Assembly: GCA_937894805.1 (NCBI GenBank) | Contig: CALAYR010000128.1 | Location: 1-20,291, forward strand | Reading direction: 5' to 3' | DNA length: 20,291 nt | Source: an uncultured Acidimicrobiaceae bacterium | GTDB taxonomy: Bacteria > Actinomycetota > Acidimicrobiia > Acidimicrobiales > RAAP-2 | In this document: piece by piece, positions 1-7,784 of the stretch | How positions within the stretch are numbered: the first letter of the stretch is position 1 | How the letters are laid out: the number at the start of each line of letters is the position of its first letter | The notes under the pieces: model-generated | What the model was told of the DNA's origin: nothing | The model's database searches: none | Seen by the model: the letters and a program-made list of their open reading frames with translations, nothing else | Made by a program: the position numbers and the translations under genes

Positions 1-2
1 CG

Positions 3-1772
3 ACCGTCACCACGCCACTCTTCAACGTCGAAGTGCCCATCGTGGCGCACGAGTTAGCCGACCCCGAAAAGGGCTCGGGTATCGCGATGATCTGTACGTT
101 CGGTGACACCACCGACGTCACGTGGTGGCGTGAACTCCGCCTACCAACGCGAGCACTCATTGGCCGTGACGGTCGCTTCCTCCCATCGGCCGAATTTGGT
201 TCTGACAGCTGGCCCTGCACCAACGTGGCGCAAGCCAATGAGCACTACGCCGTCCTGGCGGGCAAGAGTGCCAATCAGGCGCGTACCGCCATCGTGGAAC
301 TACTCACCGCGAGCGGCGCCCTGCTCGGCGAGCCCCGTCTCATTACGCACCCCGTCAAGTTCTACGAGAAGGGCGACCGACCACTCGAGATTGTCACGTC
401 GCGTCAGTGGTTCGTGGCCACCATGCCCCACCGCGAAGCGTTGTTAGCCCGTGGCGAAGAGTTGACGTGGCACCCCGACTTCATGAAGCACCGCTACAAG
501 AGCTGGGTCGAAGGTCTCAACGGTGACTGGTGCATTTCACGTCAGCGTTACTTCGGTGTGCCCTTCCCGGTCTGGTACACCATTGACGGCGACGGCATTA
601 TTAACTTCGACGCCCCGATTGTCGCTGACGTCGCCTCTCTCCCTATCGACCCGTCGAGTGATTGCCCTCCCGGTTTCACTGAGTCGCAGCGAGGCATGTC
701 TGGTGGATTCAGTGGCGACCCCGACGTCATGGACACTTGGGCTACCAGCTCGCTGACCCCACAGATTGCCGGGCGCTGGGGCACCGATCTCTTCGACCGC
801 GTCTTCCCGATGGACCTTCGGCCCCAAGCGCACGAAATCATTCGCACGTGGCTTTTCTCGACGGTGGTCCGAAGCCACCTCGAGTTCAATTCACTCCCCT
901 TTACCAACGCCGCCATTTCCGGTTGGATCTTGGACCCTGACCGCAAGAAGATGTCCAAGTCTGTGGGCAACGTCGTTACCCCAATGGGCTTGCTCGATAC
1001 CCACGGCTCGGATGCTGTGCGGTACTGGGCTGCGTCTGGTCGTCCGGGCACGGACACTGCTTTCGATGAAGCACAGATGAAGATTGGCCGTCGTCTGGCG
1101 ATCAAGATTTTGAACGCCTCGAAGTTTGCGCTGGGTCGCCTCGAAGGGGCGCCGATTCCTTCGGTCGACGCCATCACCGAACCGCTGGACGTTGATCTGA
1201 TGGCGCAGCTCGCCACGTTGATTGACGAGACCACTCGCGCCTTTGAGCAGTACGACTACGCGCGGGCATTGGAGCGCACCGAGCAGTTCTTCTGGAGTTT
1301 CTGTGACGACTACATCGAACTCGTCAAGATCCGCGCTTACAGCGAAGATAACCCCTCCGGTTTGGCGTCGGCCCGGGCCGCACTGGCTACTGCGTTGTCA
1401 GTACTCCAGCGCCTCTTCGCCCCCTTTCTCCCCTTTGTCACCGAAGAGGTGTGGAGTTGGTGGCATCAGGGTTCCGTGCACGTGGCCGCATGGCCAACAC
1501 GCGACGAACTGCCTGACACCACTAACCACGTCGCGGTCTACGGACCCGTGTGCGAAATCTTGACCGCAGTGCGCCGCGAAAAGACCGAGGCCAAAGTCTC
1601 GATGCGCACCGAAATCGAGTCACTGGTTGTGACTAATGATGCTGGGTTTATCGCTGCCCTGCGTCTTGCCGAAAACGATCTCCGCGACGCCGGGGCCGTA
1701 CGTGCGGTCACTTACGTCGAGACCACCGATGGCGCTAAGAGTGTCGCGGTGACTTTCGTTCCCGCAACCTAA
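3..1772 (+). CDS. valS: Valine--tRNA ligase, 3' part (5' end outside window)
   Basis: ValS charges tRNA-Val with valine in the cytoplasm. The frame is open from base 3, so the gene begins upstream of the window; the GTG at 33 is internal. The visible part holds the end of the editing (CP1) region with a TFGDTTDVTWW motif, the second half of the class I catalytic domain with DVMDTWATSSLTPQ, and the ATP-binding signature KMSKS at 948-962. An anticodon-binding helical domain follows. The HIGH motif would lie upstream. The protein ends soon after that domain and has no long C-terminal coiled-coil arm, which fits the archaeal-like ValS type found in many actinobacteria. Its TAA stop overlaps the stop of the convergent esterase gene by 4 bp, so no separate terminator fits between them. 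Confidence 0.97.
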   Translation, partial: TVTTPLFNVEVPIVAHELADPEKGSGIAMICTFGDTTDVTWWRELRLPTRALIGRDGRFLPSAEFGSDSWPCTNVAQANEHYAVLAGKSANQARTAIVELLTASGALLGEPRLITHPVKFYEKGDRPLEIVTSRQWFVATMPHREALLARGEELTWHPDFMKHRYKSWVEGLNGDWCISRQRYFGVPFPVWYTIDGDGIINFDAPIVADVASLPIDPSSDCPPGFTESQRGMSGGFSGDPDVMDTWATSSLTPQIAGRWGTDLFDRVFPMDLRPQAHEIIRTWLFSTVVRSHLEFNSLPFTNAAISGWILDPDRKKMSKSVGNVVTPMGLLDTHGSDAVRYWAASGRPGTDTAFDEAQMKIGRRLAIKILNASKFALGRLEGAPIPSVDAITEPLDVDLMAQLATLIDETTRAFEQYDYARALERTEQFFWSFCDDYIELVKIRAYSEDNPSGLASARAALATALSVLQRLFAPFLPFVTEEVWSWWHQGSVHVAAWPTRDELPDTTNHVAVYGPVCEILTAVRREKTEAKVSMRTEIESLVVTNDAGFIAALRLAENDLRDAGAVRAVTYVETTDGAKSVAVTFVPAT

Positions 1773-3412
1773 CGAACGATTTCTCCAGTCGCAGCGCTAC
1801 GTACATTCACCGCATCGCGAGTCACGTCGTAGAAGGCGAACTGGCGGTAGCGGCGCGTCAGCGCGCGCGCTTCATTGCGAGTGAGACCAAAGAGAGCCAA
1901 TCCCGATTCATTCCATTCACTCGATGCGGGATCACGTCCTTCACTGCGCAGCCAGGACCAACCGTGCAACACGGCTTCCCCTTCGAGGAGCGTGAGTCGC
2001 GCGACATTCTCGTCATTCGAGAGGAGCGTGCTTAGGGGATTGAAGGGCGTGATTACCACGAAGGGGCCGACTTCGGCCGCCACGTCGAGAGGAAGCTTCC
2101 ACTCCCCCTCATGCTCAATGCGTAGATCGGTCGGAGGCGCTTGGTAGGCCGTGGCCAACGTGGACGGTACGGGGGGAATATTCGCAGACGGCTGGGCGAC
2201 GGCCCACTCGGCAAAGGCCACCGCCGCCCTCGTCGTTGCGGTCGTGCGCGGTGAGTGCGACAGGTCGTAGGCGTGCTGGGTCAACGGCAGTTCAACGTGC
2301 CACAGCGGCGCATCGGCGCCCACGATGGCGCGATACCGAGAAGCGAACGTACGCGCCACGTTGTAGTCGACCAAGGTGTCGCTCTTACCCTGCAACAACA
2401 AGAAGGGGGGAGCGTCGGGGGCAATCCGATGAATAGGCGAGGCCTTTTCGAAGACTGCGGGGTGCTCGGCCATTGAGAGACCCATCACACTCTCTTCGAG
2501 CAAAATCTTCAGACCTCGATTGTGTGAACGCCACGTCGCGTGATCAGCCGTCATATCCAAGACGCCGTAGAACGAGATGCACCCCTTAACGGTGAGGTCC
2601 GTACTGTCGGGTGCATTACTTGGACGCCACTCTTCACTATTTCCGATGAGGGCCAGGAGTGAGGCAAGGTGACCGCCAGCCGATCCGCCGGCCACCACGA
2701 TGCGTTCCGGGTCACCGCCGTAGGCCGCGACCGTTCGCTTAACCCAGGCCAGCGCTTGACGGGTGTCTTCAATCTGGGCGGGCCAACGATTCGTCGGTGA
2801 GAGGCGATAGTTGATTGCCACGACGAGCCAGCCCCGACGAGCGAACTCGAACAACATGGGCCGTGCCTGCTCTCGCTTGTCGCCGTAGACCCACGCTCCG
2901 CCGTGTACGTAGAACAACACGGGCCGGCGTAAGCCACTGCGTGTGGTGCTCATGAGGTCGAGACGATTGCGCCGGTCAGTTCCGTACGGGATGTTGCGAA
3001 TAACGCGAACGTCACGGGACCGGATTGGCAGGATCGCTAGCGAGCGCCACCAGCGCGTGAAGCGATCTGGCAACACGGCGAAGGGATCGAGGTGGAAAGG
3101 ACCTGAAGTGGCCATACCCCGAGCCGTCGCGCGTCGTGCCGCAAACCATGAAGCGATGAGGACAAAACTGCCAACCTCCACGAAGACGATTTCCAGGAAC
3201 CAGACGACTCGGACCCAACCCGTCGGCACACCCCACCAGAACATAAATCCAAGCCAGGCCGCCTGCGCTAATGCCGTTACGGTGGCGAGCTCTCCGGCGG
3301 GCCAACCTACGACGAAGGCCAGCATGGCCAAAGGACCACGCCGTGTGGGACGAAGAGCCGTGGCCGTGGCCAAGGCGAAGAACGTAGAAACGAGGAGCGC
3401 TAACCAGATCAT
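1769..3412 (-). CDS. Membrane-anchored alpha/beta hydrolase (HSL-type esterase) with C-terminal DUF3293-like domain
   Basis: Numbering is from the ATG at 3412 (547 aa); a GTG at 3439 would add nine residues. The N-terminus holds about three hydrophobic segments (roughly 1-20, 28-58 and 68-90), so the enzyme is probably membrane-bound. An esterase/lipase domain follows, with the oxyanion motif HGG at 170-172, the nucleophile motif GGSAGG (Ser244), an acid candidate Asp345 or Asp349 in SDTLVD, and His380 in QHAYD. Residues about 450-530 (VVITPFNP, then N-E-S-G and RQFAFYDV) resemble DUF3293, usually a small stand-alone protein. The substrate is unknown; carboxylesters are a family-based guess. 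The gene is divergent from the F420 oxidoreductase and convergent with valS. The hexamer CAGAAT lies 6 nt before the ATG and may be a weak leaderless -10; this favours 3412 only modestly. Confidence 0.88.
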   Translation of the reverse strand: MIWLALLVSTFFALATATALRPTRRGPLAMLAFVVGWPAGELATVTALAQAAWLGFMFWWGVPTGWVRVVWFLEIVFVEVGSFVLIASWFAARRATARGMATSGPFHLDPFAVLPDRFTRWWRSLAILPIRSRDVRVIRNIPYGTDRRNRLDLMSTTRSGLRRPVLFYVHGGAWVYGDKREQARPMLFEFARRGWLVVAINYRLSPTNRWPAQIEDTRQALAWVKRTVAAYGGDPERIVVAGGSAGGHLASLLALIGNSEEWRPSNAPDSTDLTVKGCISFYGVLDMTADHATWRSHNRGLKILLEESVMGLSMAEHPAVFEKASPIHRIAPDAPPFLLLQGKSDTLVDYNVARTFASRYRAIVGADAPLWHVELPLTQHAYDLSHSPRTTATTRAAVAFAEWAVAQPSANIPPVPSTLATAYQAPPTDLRIEHEGEWKLPLDVAAEVGPFVVITPFNPLSTLLSNDENVARLTLLEGEAVLHGWSWLRSEGRDPASSEWNESGLALFGLTRNEARALTRRYRQFAFYDVTRDAVNVRSAATGEIVR

Positions 3413-3453
3413 CCCCTCATTCTGACGGAGGCACGCCACCGACCAAACATCCG

Positions 3454-3459
3454 TAGGCT
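3454..3459 (+). promoter_or_regulatory. Leaderless -10 box for the F420 oxidoreductase
   Basis: The hexamer TAGGCT ends 6 nt before the GTG at 3466, so transcription would start at or next to the start codon. The nearby ATG at 3461 runs straight into a TGA and cannot be the start. Confidence 0.6.
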
Positions 3460-3465
3460 CATGGC

Positions 3466-4386
3466 GTGACGGAATCGACCTACCAGCTCCCCGAAAACCT
3501 GCAAAAACTTAAGGGCACCATTGGCATTTGGACTCCAACGGCCGACACCACTCCCGCGAAAGAAACGGGATCAATCGCCCGGCGTGCCCAAAACGCTGGC
3601 TTCTCCGCCCTGTGGGTTCCTGAAGCCTGGGGACGAGAAGTTTTCGTCAACTCCAGCCTCATGCTCGCCGGGGCCGATGAGATCATCATCGCCACCGGCA
3701 TTGCGAACATCTGGGGACGTGACCCGGTGGCGGCCTCCGCGGCGAGCAAGACGCTGAATGCCGCCTACGACGATCGGTTCGTCCTGGGCCTTGGCGTGAG
3801 TCACAAGCCGCTCGTTGAACGACTCCGTGGTCACGAGTATGTCGGTCCCGTCGCCGCCATGCGCGCCTACCTCGAAGCGATGCGAGACGCGCGCAACTTC
3901 TCCGTCGAGGGGCGACTACGAACTAGCACCGTTATTGCCGCACTGGGACCAAAGATGTTGGCGACGGCCGCCGAGCTTGCCGACGGAGTCCACCCGTACC
4001 TCGTAACGCCCGAACACACGGCCGTCGCTCGCGCTGCCATCGGTCCAGCGAAGTTTGTGGGTGTCGAACAGGCCATTGTTCTTGGTCACTCTCGTGAGGA
4101 GTTTCTCTCCCGCGCCCACGAGTACCTGCAGCTCTACACCGGTCTCGACAACTACCGAAACTCGTGGCGACGCTTGGGATTCACCGACGAAGACTTTGTA
4201 CGCGGCGGCTCAGATCGCCTGTGCGACGCCATGGTTATCCATGGTGACGAAGCCACCATTCTCGAGCGCACGCAGGAGCACTTTGAAGCGGGTGCCGATC
4301 ACGTCTGCTTACAGTTCCTAAACAGCGACATGACCGTGACACCTTTCGAGGATTGGGACCGTCTGGGATCGGCGCTCCCAGCATGA
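3466..4386 (+). CDS. LLM class F420-dependent oxidoreductase
   Basis: This 306-aa protein belongs to the luciferase-like monooxygenase superfamily, most likely a TIGR03620-type F420-dependent oxidoreductase. Such enzymes use deazaflavin F420 to move hydride to or from a still unknown substrate in the cytoplasm. Visible features are the first strand GTIGIWTP, the ALWVPEAWGRE segment, the ATGIANIWGRDP strand and the LGLGVSH strand-loop, all typical of the TIM-barrel active site, and a C-terminal EAGADHVCLQ helix and strand. The start is the GTG directly behind a TAGGCT -10 box. The next gene begins inside its stop codon (ATGA), so an SRPBCC protein is translationally coupled to it. Substrate and pathway cannot be read from the sequence. 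Confidence 0.93.
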   Translation: MTESTYQLPENLQKLKGTIGIWTPTADTTPAKETGSIARRAQNAGFSALWVPEAWGREVFVNSSLMLAGADEIIIATGIANIWGRDPVAASAASKTLNAAYDDRFVLGLGVSHKPLVERLRGHEYVGPVAAMRAYLEAMRDARNFSVEGRLRTSTVIAALGPKMLATAAELADGVHPYLVTPEHTAVARAAIGPAKFVGVEQAIVLGHSREEFLSRAHEYLQLYTGLDNYRNSWRRLGFTDEDFVRGGSDRLCDAMVIHGDEATILERTQEHFEAGADHVCLQFLNSDMTVTPFEDWDRLGSALPA

Positions 4387-4814
4387 GTCCCGCAATCAAC
4401 ATCCAGCATCACTACCCCGTTACCGTGGAACAACTCTGGAGCGAACTCGAACAGATTGATCGCCACGTTTTGTGGATGGCCGACGCCGAGAAAATCACCT
4501 TCACCACACCACAGGAGCGGGGTCTCGGCACAACATTTACGTGCCTAACCAAGGTCGGGCCGATCTCACTGACCGACGTCATGACGATTACGTCGTGGGA
4601 GGCGCAACGCTCCATGGGGGTGCGCCACAGTGGCATAGTGACCGGAGAGGGCCTCTTTACGCTCCAGTCGTCCGAGTCTGGCTCGACGTTGACGTGGTCC
4701 GAAACGCTGGCCTTCCCCTGGTGGATGGCGGGGAAACTCGGAGAGATCGTGGCCAAACCCATTCTCACCGCCCTGTGGAAGGGCAATCTTCGGCGGCTAG
4801 CCACGTTGTTCTAG
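4383..4814 (+). CDS. SRPBCC-family (START/polyketide cyclase-like) protein
   Basis: This 143-aa protein looks like a single SRPBCC domain, the helix-grip fold that holds hydrophobic ligands or catalyses cyclase/dehydratase-type reactions. It opens with a strand and an IQHHYPVTVEQLWSELEQID helix, continues with alternating beta strands (GLGTTFTCLTKVGP, SLTDVMTITSW) and closes with the long amphipathic C-terminal helix expected of the fold. The start is the ATG at 4383, which overlaps the TGA of the oxidoreductase by 4 bp. An earlier in-frame ATG at 4353 lies inside that gene and has no evident signal. Coupling suggests that it works with the F420 enzyme, perhaps by binding the same hydrophobic substrate; this is inference. 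Confidence 0.85.
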   Translation: MSPAINIQHHYPVTVEQLWSELEQIDRHVLWMADAEKITFTTPQERGLGTTFTCLTKVGPISLTDVMTITSWEAQRSMGVRHSGIVTGEGLFTLQSSESGSTLTWSETLAFPWWMAGKLGEIVAKPILTALWKGNLRRLATLF

Positions 4815-4818
4815 ATGT

Positions 4819-4844
4819 TTATTCTATAAGAATAATTATTATTC
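4819..4844. promoter_or_regulatory. Overlapping AT-rich palindromes, candidate TetR operator
   Basis: Two perfect palindromes share a half-site. TTATTC (4819-4824) pairs with GAATAA (4830-4835) across 5 bp, and GAATAAT (4830-4836) pairs with ATTATTC (4838-4844) across 1 bp. The block lies 78 bp before the TetR start at 4922, in the most AT-rich stretch of the window. Binding by that regulator is inference. Confidence 0.45.
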
Positions 4845-4909
4845 ACTTTGGAATGGCTTTTGCCTCTATCGTCTTAGTTCTTGAGTAGTTCATATCGACT
4901 CATACTTGC

Positions 4910-4914
4910 GGGGG
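4910..4914 (+). promoter_or_regulatory. Shine-Dalgarno site of the TetR gene at 4922
   Basis: A GGGGG run ends 7 nt before the ATG. It supports this start and marks the gene as leadered, unlike most of its neighbours. Confidence 0.55.
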
Positions 4915-4921
4915 CAAAATA

Positions 4922-5545
4922 ATGACGATTGAGGCAACACCACGTGTCGCGCGCCAACCAATCTCTCGGGATGTCATTCTCGACCACTCGATTGCGCTGC
5001 TTGCCGAGAAAGGTGTTACTAATTTTCGCCTCAAGGAGCTAGCGCAACGACTTAACGTAACGATTCCCAACCTCTATCGCTACTTCCAAGACCGCGAAGC
5101 GATCATTAAAGCAACCTACGTGCGGGCTCAGATTCGAGATGCCGAACTGCTGTGCGCCGTTATTAATGCAACGACTGATTCGCTCACGGCGGACTCCGAC
5201 TTCACTGCCACCATCGCCAACTTCTGGCCGGCCATGCTCTCAAGCGCCGCTGAGGAGCAACGATTCGTGCGCTTCAAAGCTCTGGCGACTATTCACGATG
5301 CCCAGGTCTACGACGCAGAAGCGCCCCCGCTGAACGAAGTTCACGTCGCCACCACTCGACTCTTCCGACAAGCGCAAGTGCTTGGCCTCATTGACGCGTC
5401 GATCAACCCAGAAGTACTGTCACTCTGCATTCGCAGCATGGTTCTCGGCATGGTCCTCCGTGACTTCGGCGACAACGTCAACGTTTCCGACGAGGAGCTG
5501 ACAGCTGTGGTTGGACGCTTCTACCAATCGGTCTTGGCTAAATAG
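4922..5545 (+). CDS. TetR/AcrR-family transcriptional regulator
   Basis: This 207-aa protein has the usual length and layout of a TetR repressor. An N-terminal helix-turn-helix covers about residues 17-62 (ILDHSIALLAEKG, then RLKELAQRLNVTIPNLYRYF and DREAII), and an all-helical ligand-binding and dimer domain follows. The effector is not predictable. A GGGGG ribosome-binding site supports the ATG at 4922. The 107-bp gap upstream carries overlapping palindromes that could be its own operator. It follows the oxidoreductase and SRPBCC pair on the same strand, so control of that pair or of itself is possible but unproven. Its TAG overlaps the stop of the convergent membrane-protein gene by 8 bp. 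Confidence 0.92.
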   Translation: MTIEATPRVARQPISRDVILDHSIALLAEKGVTNFRLKELAQRLNVTIPNLYRYFQDREAIIKATYVRAQIRDAELLCAVINATTDSLTADSDFTATIANFWPAMLSSAAEEQRFVRFKALATIHDAQVYDAEAPPLNEVHVATTRLFRQAQVLGLIDASINPEVLSLCIRSMVLGMVLRDFGDNVNVSDEELTAVVGRFYQSVLAK

Positions 5546-5999
5546 TCCGGCCGTCCGGCCCAATAATCACGACGCCAGACCTACGTCGAAAGGGTGCGGT
5601 GAGCAGGCGACCAATGACTGCCCCGGTGAACAAGATGGCCACCTGCACGGCCCCGTAGAGCAACCAGCCGAAGAAGAGGTAGTAGAGGGTTGTCCCGGCC
5701 AGACCCCACAGAATGCCGTGGTTGAGCGCGAGCTGAAAGCCCACGATCGTTGGCACTACGTTCAGCAACGTCGCTAGCAGTGGTCCGAAAATGATGGTAC
5801 CCATGCGCCGGCGAACGCCGAGTAGGACTCCGAACACGAGACTGCTCCCGATCCACAGGTGCCACCACCGCGGTGTCAGGGCGAGATTTTGCAGCATGGC
5901 CATCCAGCTGACCGACTGGATAGTGGCCCAGATCACCAGGATCAACCCAACGGGGCCCCGAGACTGCTCTCGCACACGAAGAACTACCGATTGCCTCAT
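5538..5999 (-). CDS. Small integral membrane protein, function unknown
   Basis: I do not recognise a named family for this 153-aa protein. It contains about four or five hydrophobic segments, near residues 18-36, 48-62, 68-90 and 95-133, the last long enough for one or two helices. The C-terminal tail is basic and cytoplasmic-looking (FRRRSGVVIIGPDG). Trp-rich loops (RWWHLW) sit between the first helices. The ATG at 5999 lies 6 nt after a TAAGTT hexamer, which fits leaderless transcription and fixes the start. The gene diverges from the S51-like gene over 59 bp and overlaps the TetR stop codon at its 3' end. A role in transport or envelope structure cannot be assigned. Confidence 0.75.
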   Translation of the reverse strand: MRQSVVLRVREQSRGPVGLILVIWATIQSVSWMAMLQNLALTPRWWHLWIGSSLVFGVLLGVRRRMGTIIFGPLLATLLNVVPTIVGFQLALNHGILWGLAGTTLYYLFFGWLLYGAVQVAILFTGAVIGRLLTAPFRRRSGVVIIGPDGRTI

Positions 6000-6005
6000 G
6001 ACTTC

Positions 6006-6011
6006 AACTTA
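6006..6011 (-). promoter_or_regulatory. Leaderless -10 box for the small membrane protein
   Basis: TAAGTT on the minus strand ends 6 nt before the ATG at 5999. Confidence 0.5.
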
Positions 6012-6046
6012 GTGACCTTGACAACCGAATGACTGTCGTTCGCCGG

Positions 6047-6052
6047 TACGCT
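6047..6052 (+). promoter_or_regulatory. Leaderless -10 box that sets the start of the S51-like gene
   Basis: TACGCT ends 6 nt before the GTG at 6059. It makes 6059 a better start than the ATG at 6029, which lies upstream of this box and would be lost from a transcript beginning at 6059. Confidence 0.55.
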
Positions 6053-6058
6053 CAACCG

Positions 6059-7159
6059 GTGAGTTCAATCTTGGCGATTCTCGGTTCCGGAGAAATTGCA
6101 CCCAACATGGTCAAGGTCCACCGCGAACTTTTCGCTCGCCTTGAGACCGTTGACGCGGTATTTCTTGACACCCCTTTTGGCTTCCAGGAAAATGTCCCGC
6201 AGCTCTCGGAAAAGATTCAGACATACTTCGATACGTCACTGCAAGTCTTGATGAAGGCTGCGAGCTTTTGTAATTACGAGCGCTCGAGCGACCTCGAGCG
6301 GACCCAGTTCATTCAAAACGTGAGTGCGGCCAACTACGTCTTCGCTGGTCCCGGCAGCCCGAGTTACGCGCTACACCAGTGGTCGCCGATCGAACTAGGG
6401 GCGACCCTACGTCGCACTCTGGAACAGAACGGCATCGTCTGTTTTTCCTCGGCCGCTGCTCTAACGCTCGGTTCTCACACTGCTCCCATCTACGAGATCT
6501 ACAAAGTTGGTGCCGAGCTGGCTTGGTTGCCCGGACTCGATGTCTTGTCACAGGCCGGACTCCGCGCCGCTGTCATCCCCCACTACAACAATGCCGAAGG
6601 TGGCAACCACGACACCAGCCGCTGTTACATCGGCGCCAACCGCCTCGCCCAAATGGAAGCGCTCCTTCCCGACGATGTGGCCATCTTCGGCGTCGACGAG
6701 CACACGGCGGCCATCATCGACCTCGATGCCGACACCGTCACTGTTCGCGGCCGCGGCAACGCCTGCTGGCGCCTGGGCGGTGTCGAGCGAGTTCTCGCCA
6801 ACGGCACGACGGTGGCCTTGAGTGAACTCCGCAACGTCCCGCTAGCCCCTCGTACTCACATCATCAGCGAGGTAGTGCCACTCGAACAGTCGCCGCAGGC
6901 TCTTGGTGAGCTCATTGCCCGTAACGGGGAGGGCGCCCTCGAGGCGCTCAGCACCCTGGTGGCCCTGGCGACTTCCGGGGGGCCGGGACGAGTCGACCCT
7001 GCACCACTCATCGATGCGGTCCTCGTGGCTCGTGCCAACGCCCGCGCTGCGGGCCAGTACGAGCTCAGCGACCAGCTCCGCGACGCCATTTTGACCATCG
7101 GCGCCGAAGTGAAAGATGGCCCGAACGGGGCCACGTGGCACTTTCGAGACAATCTGTAA
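6059..7159 (+). CDS. S51 peptidase/cyanophycinase-like protein fused to a cysteinyl-tRNA-synthetase-type C-terminal domain
   Basis: Numbering is from the GTG at 6059 (366 aa). Residues 1-240 look like a class I glutamine-amidotransferase-like/peptidase S51 fold: LAILGSGE at the first strand, AGPGSPSYAL at 96-105, a nucleophile-elbow equivalent FSSAAALTLG with Ser131 in the place of the S51 serine, His175 in IPHYNN, and Glu214 in GVDEHTA. The usual GxSAGA elbow reads FSSAAA here, so activity is uncertain. After a linker, residues about 315-362 match the small C-terminal domain of CysRS (LIDAVLVARANARA, ELSDQLRDAI, GAEVKDGPNGATW). No aminoacylation core is present. A role in processing a peptide or a tRNA-linked substrate is speculation. 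It is followed by a methyltransferase after 14 bp that has its own -10 box. Confidence 0.82.
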   Translation: MSSILAILGSGEIAPNMVKVHRELFARLETVDAVFLDTPFGFQENVPQLSEKIQTYFDTSLQVLMKAASFCNYERSSDLERTQFIQNVSAANYVFAGPGSPSYALHQWSPIELGATLRRTLEQNGIVCFSSAAALTLGSHTAPIYEIYKVGAELAWLPGLDVLSQAGLRAAVIPHYNNAEGGNHDTSRCYIGANRLAQMEALLPDDVAIFGVDEHTAAIIDLDADTVTVRGRGNACWRLGGVERVLANGTTVALSELRNVPLAPRTHIISEVVPLEQSPQALGELIARNGEGALEALSTLVALATSGGPGRVDPAPLIDAVLVARANARAAGQYELSDQLRDAILTIGAEVKDGPNGATWHFRDNL

Positions 7160-7160
7160 G

Positions 7161-7166
7161 TACGGT
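7161..7166 (+). promoter_or_regulatory. Leaderless -10 box for the methyltransferase
   Basis: TACGGT ends 7 nt before the ATG at 7174, immediately after the stop of the upstream gene. The methyltransferase may therefore be transcribed on its own as well as by readthrough. Confidence 0.5.
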
Positions 7167-7173
7167 TAGAGCC

Positions 7174-7782
7174 ATGGGTCTCTATCGTCGCTATCTCGCT
7201 CCAATCCTCGTTGACACGGCGTGTTCGCCTAAGGCGCTCGGCAAGTGGCGCGCCAAGTGTGTTGAGGACCTCACTGGAGAGGTCGTTGAAATTGGATTCG
7301 GCGCCGGCCGCAACTTGGCGTTCTACCCCAGCACGGTTAGCTCGCTCACCGCCGTTGAGCCTTCGACGGGAATGCGTCAGCGCGGCGCCAAGCGCATCGA
7401 GACATTTGCCGCCCCGTTTCATTGGGGCGGCCTTGATGGACAACACCTCGACTTGGCCGACAACGCCTACGACGCCGCTGTCGTGACCTTCTCTCTCTGT
7501 ACCATTCCCGATCCCGCTTTGGCGCTACGCGAACTCCGACGCGTGGTTCGCCCCGGTGGTGAACTGCGCGTCCTCGAACACGGTCTCGCCCCTGACCCCG
7601 GTGTCGCCAAATGGCAGCACCGACTCGACCCCATCGAGAAAGTGATTGCCGATGGTTGCCACCTCACCCGTGACTGCGTCGCGCTCGTGGAGGCGAACGG
7701 TTGGACGGTGACGTCGAAGTACCAGCGCTTCGCGCCAGGACCTAAGCCGTGGAGTTACCTCACAAGCCTGCGGGCCAACTAG
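7174..7782 (+). CDS. Class I SAM-dependent methyltransferase
   Basis: This 202-aa protein has the Rossmann methyltransferase core. Motif I is VVEIGFGAGRN at about 37-47, an acidic residue ends the next strand in AVEP (Glu62), DAAVVTFSLCTI forms the motif-IV region near 100-111, and ALRELRRVVRPGGELRVLEHG forms the post-core helix and strand. The N-terminal LYRRYLAPIL segment and the short tail resemble Methyltransf_11/METTL7-like enzymes that act on lipids or small molecules; the substrate is not identifiable. The ATG at 7174 follows TACGGT by 7 nt. An earlier in-frame start at 7135 overlaps the upstream gene and is unlikely. The P-loop gene begins 2 nt after its stop, so the two probably form a coupled pair. 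Confidence 0.9.
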   Translation: MGLYRRYLAPILVDTACSPKALGKWRAKCVEDLTGEVVEIGFGAGRNLAFYPSTVSSLTAVEPSTGMRQRGAKRIETFAAPFHWGGLDGQHLDLADNAYDAAVVTFSLCTIPDPALALRELRRVVRPGGELRVLEHGLAPDPGVAKWQHRLDPIEKVIADGCHLTRDCVALVEANGWTVTSKYQRFAPGPKPWSYLTSLRAN

Positions 7783-7784
7783 CT

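Noticed and set aside
548..1234. 228-aa open frame on the minus strand inside valS
   Set aside because: It lies antisense to clear valS coding sequence with KMSKS, and its translation has no recognisable domain; it is a by-product of codon bias.
4853..4888. Eleven-codon leader peptide frame (MAFASIVLVLE) before the TetR gene
   Set aside because: No well-spaced ribosome-binding site and no attenuator-like alternative hairpins were seen; this short a frame is expected by chance.
6018..6023. TTGACA as a -35 for the S51-like gene
   Set aside because: The distance to the TACGCT -10 is 23 bp, too long for a normal spacer.
6029..6058. Longer start (ATG 6029) for the S51-like gene
   Set aside because: The TACGCT -10 box at 6047-6052 lies downstream of this ATG and 6 nt before the GTG at 6059, where the first strand of the fold begins.
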